Shown here: positions 63,925-64,000 of the stretch, piece after piece
How positions within the stretch are numbered: position 1 is the stretch's first letter
Layout of the letters: every line of letters starts with the position of its first letter
Assembly (NCBI RefSeq): GCF_947489755.1
Contig: NZ_CANLFB010000001.1
Location: 186,001-250,000 of the forward strand
From: an uncultured Psychromonas sp.
GTDB taxonomy: Bacteria > Pseudomonadota > Gammaproteobacteria > Enterobacterales > Psychromonadaceae
Direction of reading: 5' to 3'
Length of the DNA: 64,000 nt
Made by a program: the position numbers and the translations under genes
The notes under the pieces: model-generated
Seen by the model: only the letters and a program-made list of their open reading frames with translations
What the model was told of the DNA's origin: nothing
Databases searched by the model: none

Positions 63925-64000
63925 TCTTAAACAAGTTTTATTATTAATATTGAATTATCAGGGTTATGTTTTAATCGACTTAAAAAGTAGAGTTGAAAAA

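Overview
The window looks like chromosomal DNA of an AT-rich marine gammaproteobacterium, most likely Psychromonas or a close relative. This is inferred from a core-gene set of Vibrio/Psychromonas type (hemN next to a DUF2489 protein and yihI; murB-birA followed by tRNAs), a six-gene Mrp antiporter, TRAP/TAXI transport and low GC. I could not test the genus by alignment.

Region 1 (1-25.5 kb) is mainly housekeeping. It carries the tail of a probable recQ, a YdjM-like membrane protein, a META-domain lipoprotein, spoT, nfo, anmK overlapping hemN, DUF2489, yihI, cytochrome c4, engB, an orphan sensor kinase, prlC, a corrinoid adenosyltransferase, a DUF945 protein, a YcbL-type metallo-hydrolase, leuA, msrB, a GNAT, murB-birA and tRNA-Thr/Tyr/Gly. 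Upstream of leuA is an attenuator not explained by ordinary ORFs: a 19-residue leader peptide with seven leucines followed by an intrinsic terminator.

Region 2 (25.5-28.5 kb) is accessory DNA directly after the tRNA cluster. It holds a HipA-type kinase followed by (not preceded by) an Xre antitoxin, an array of four alternating half-sites upstream, a decayed IS6-like transposase and a headless TetR fragment.

Region 3 (28.5-38.5 kb) holds two amine modules. One is a LysR regulator divergent from a Tpa-like aminotransferase and an MmsA-type dehydrogenase (beta-alanine or taurine-type amines). The other is a LysR regulator divergent from a polar-amino-acid ABC transporter operon with a ureohydrolase inserted after the binding protein, suggesting uptake and hydrolysis of a guanidino compound.

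Region 4 (39.2-45.0 kb) is a complete group 2 Mrp Na+/H+ antiporter operon with fused A/B. Region 5 (45.2-52.1 kb) has a LysR regulator divergent from a class V PLP enzyme, then a TAXI-TRAP transporter whose binding protein is frameshifted, and a UspA protein.

Region 6 (52.3-63.9 kb) is an agmatine/polyamine catabolic locus: two NhaC-family carriers around a class II histone-deacetylase-like amidohydrolase, agmatine deiminase, a putrescine-type aminotransferase, an M20-family carbamoylase-like hydrolase, a PuuC-like aldehyde dehydrogenase and two paralogous LuxR-type regulators. Three intergenic regions there share a TATACC...GG(T)TA-type inverted repeat, suggesting one regulon. A plausible route is agmatine to N-carbamoylputrescine to putrescine to 4-aminobutanal to GABA, with the M20 enzyme replacing the usual nitrilase-family AguB.

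Two scattered copies of a small terminal-inverted-repeat element and several short tandem duplications lying on or next to stop codons are also present.
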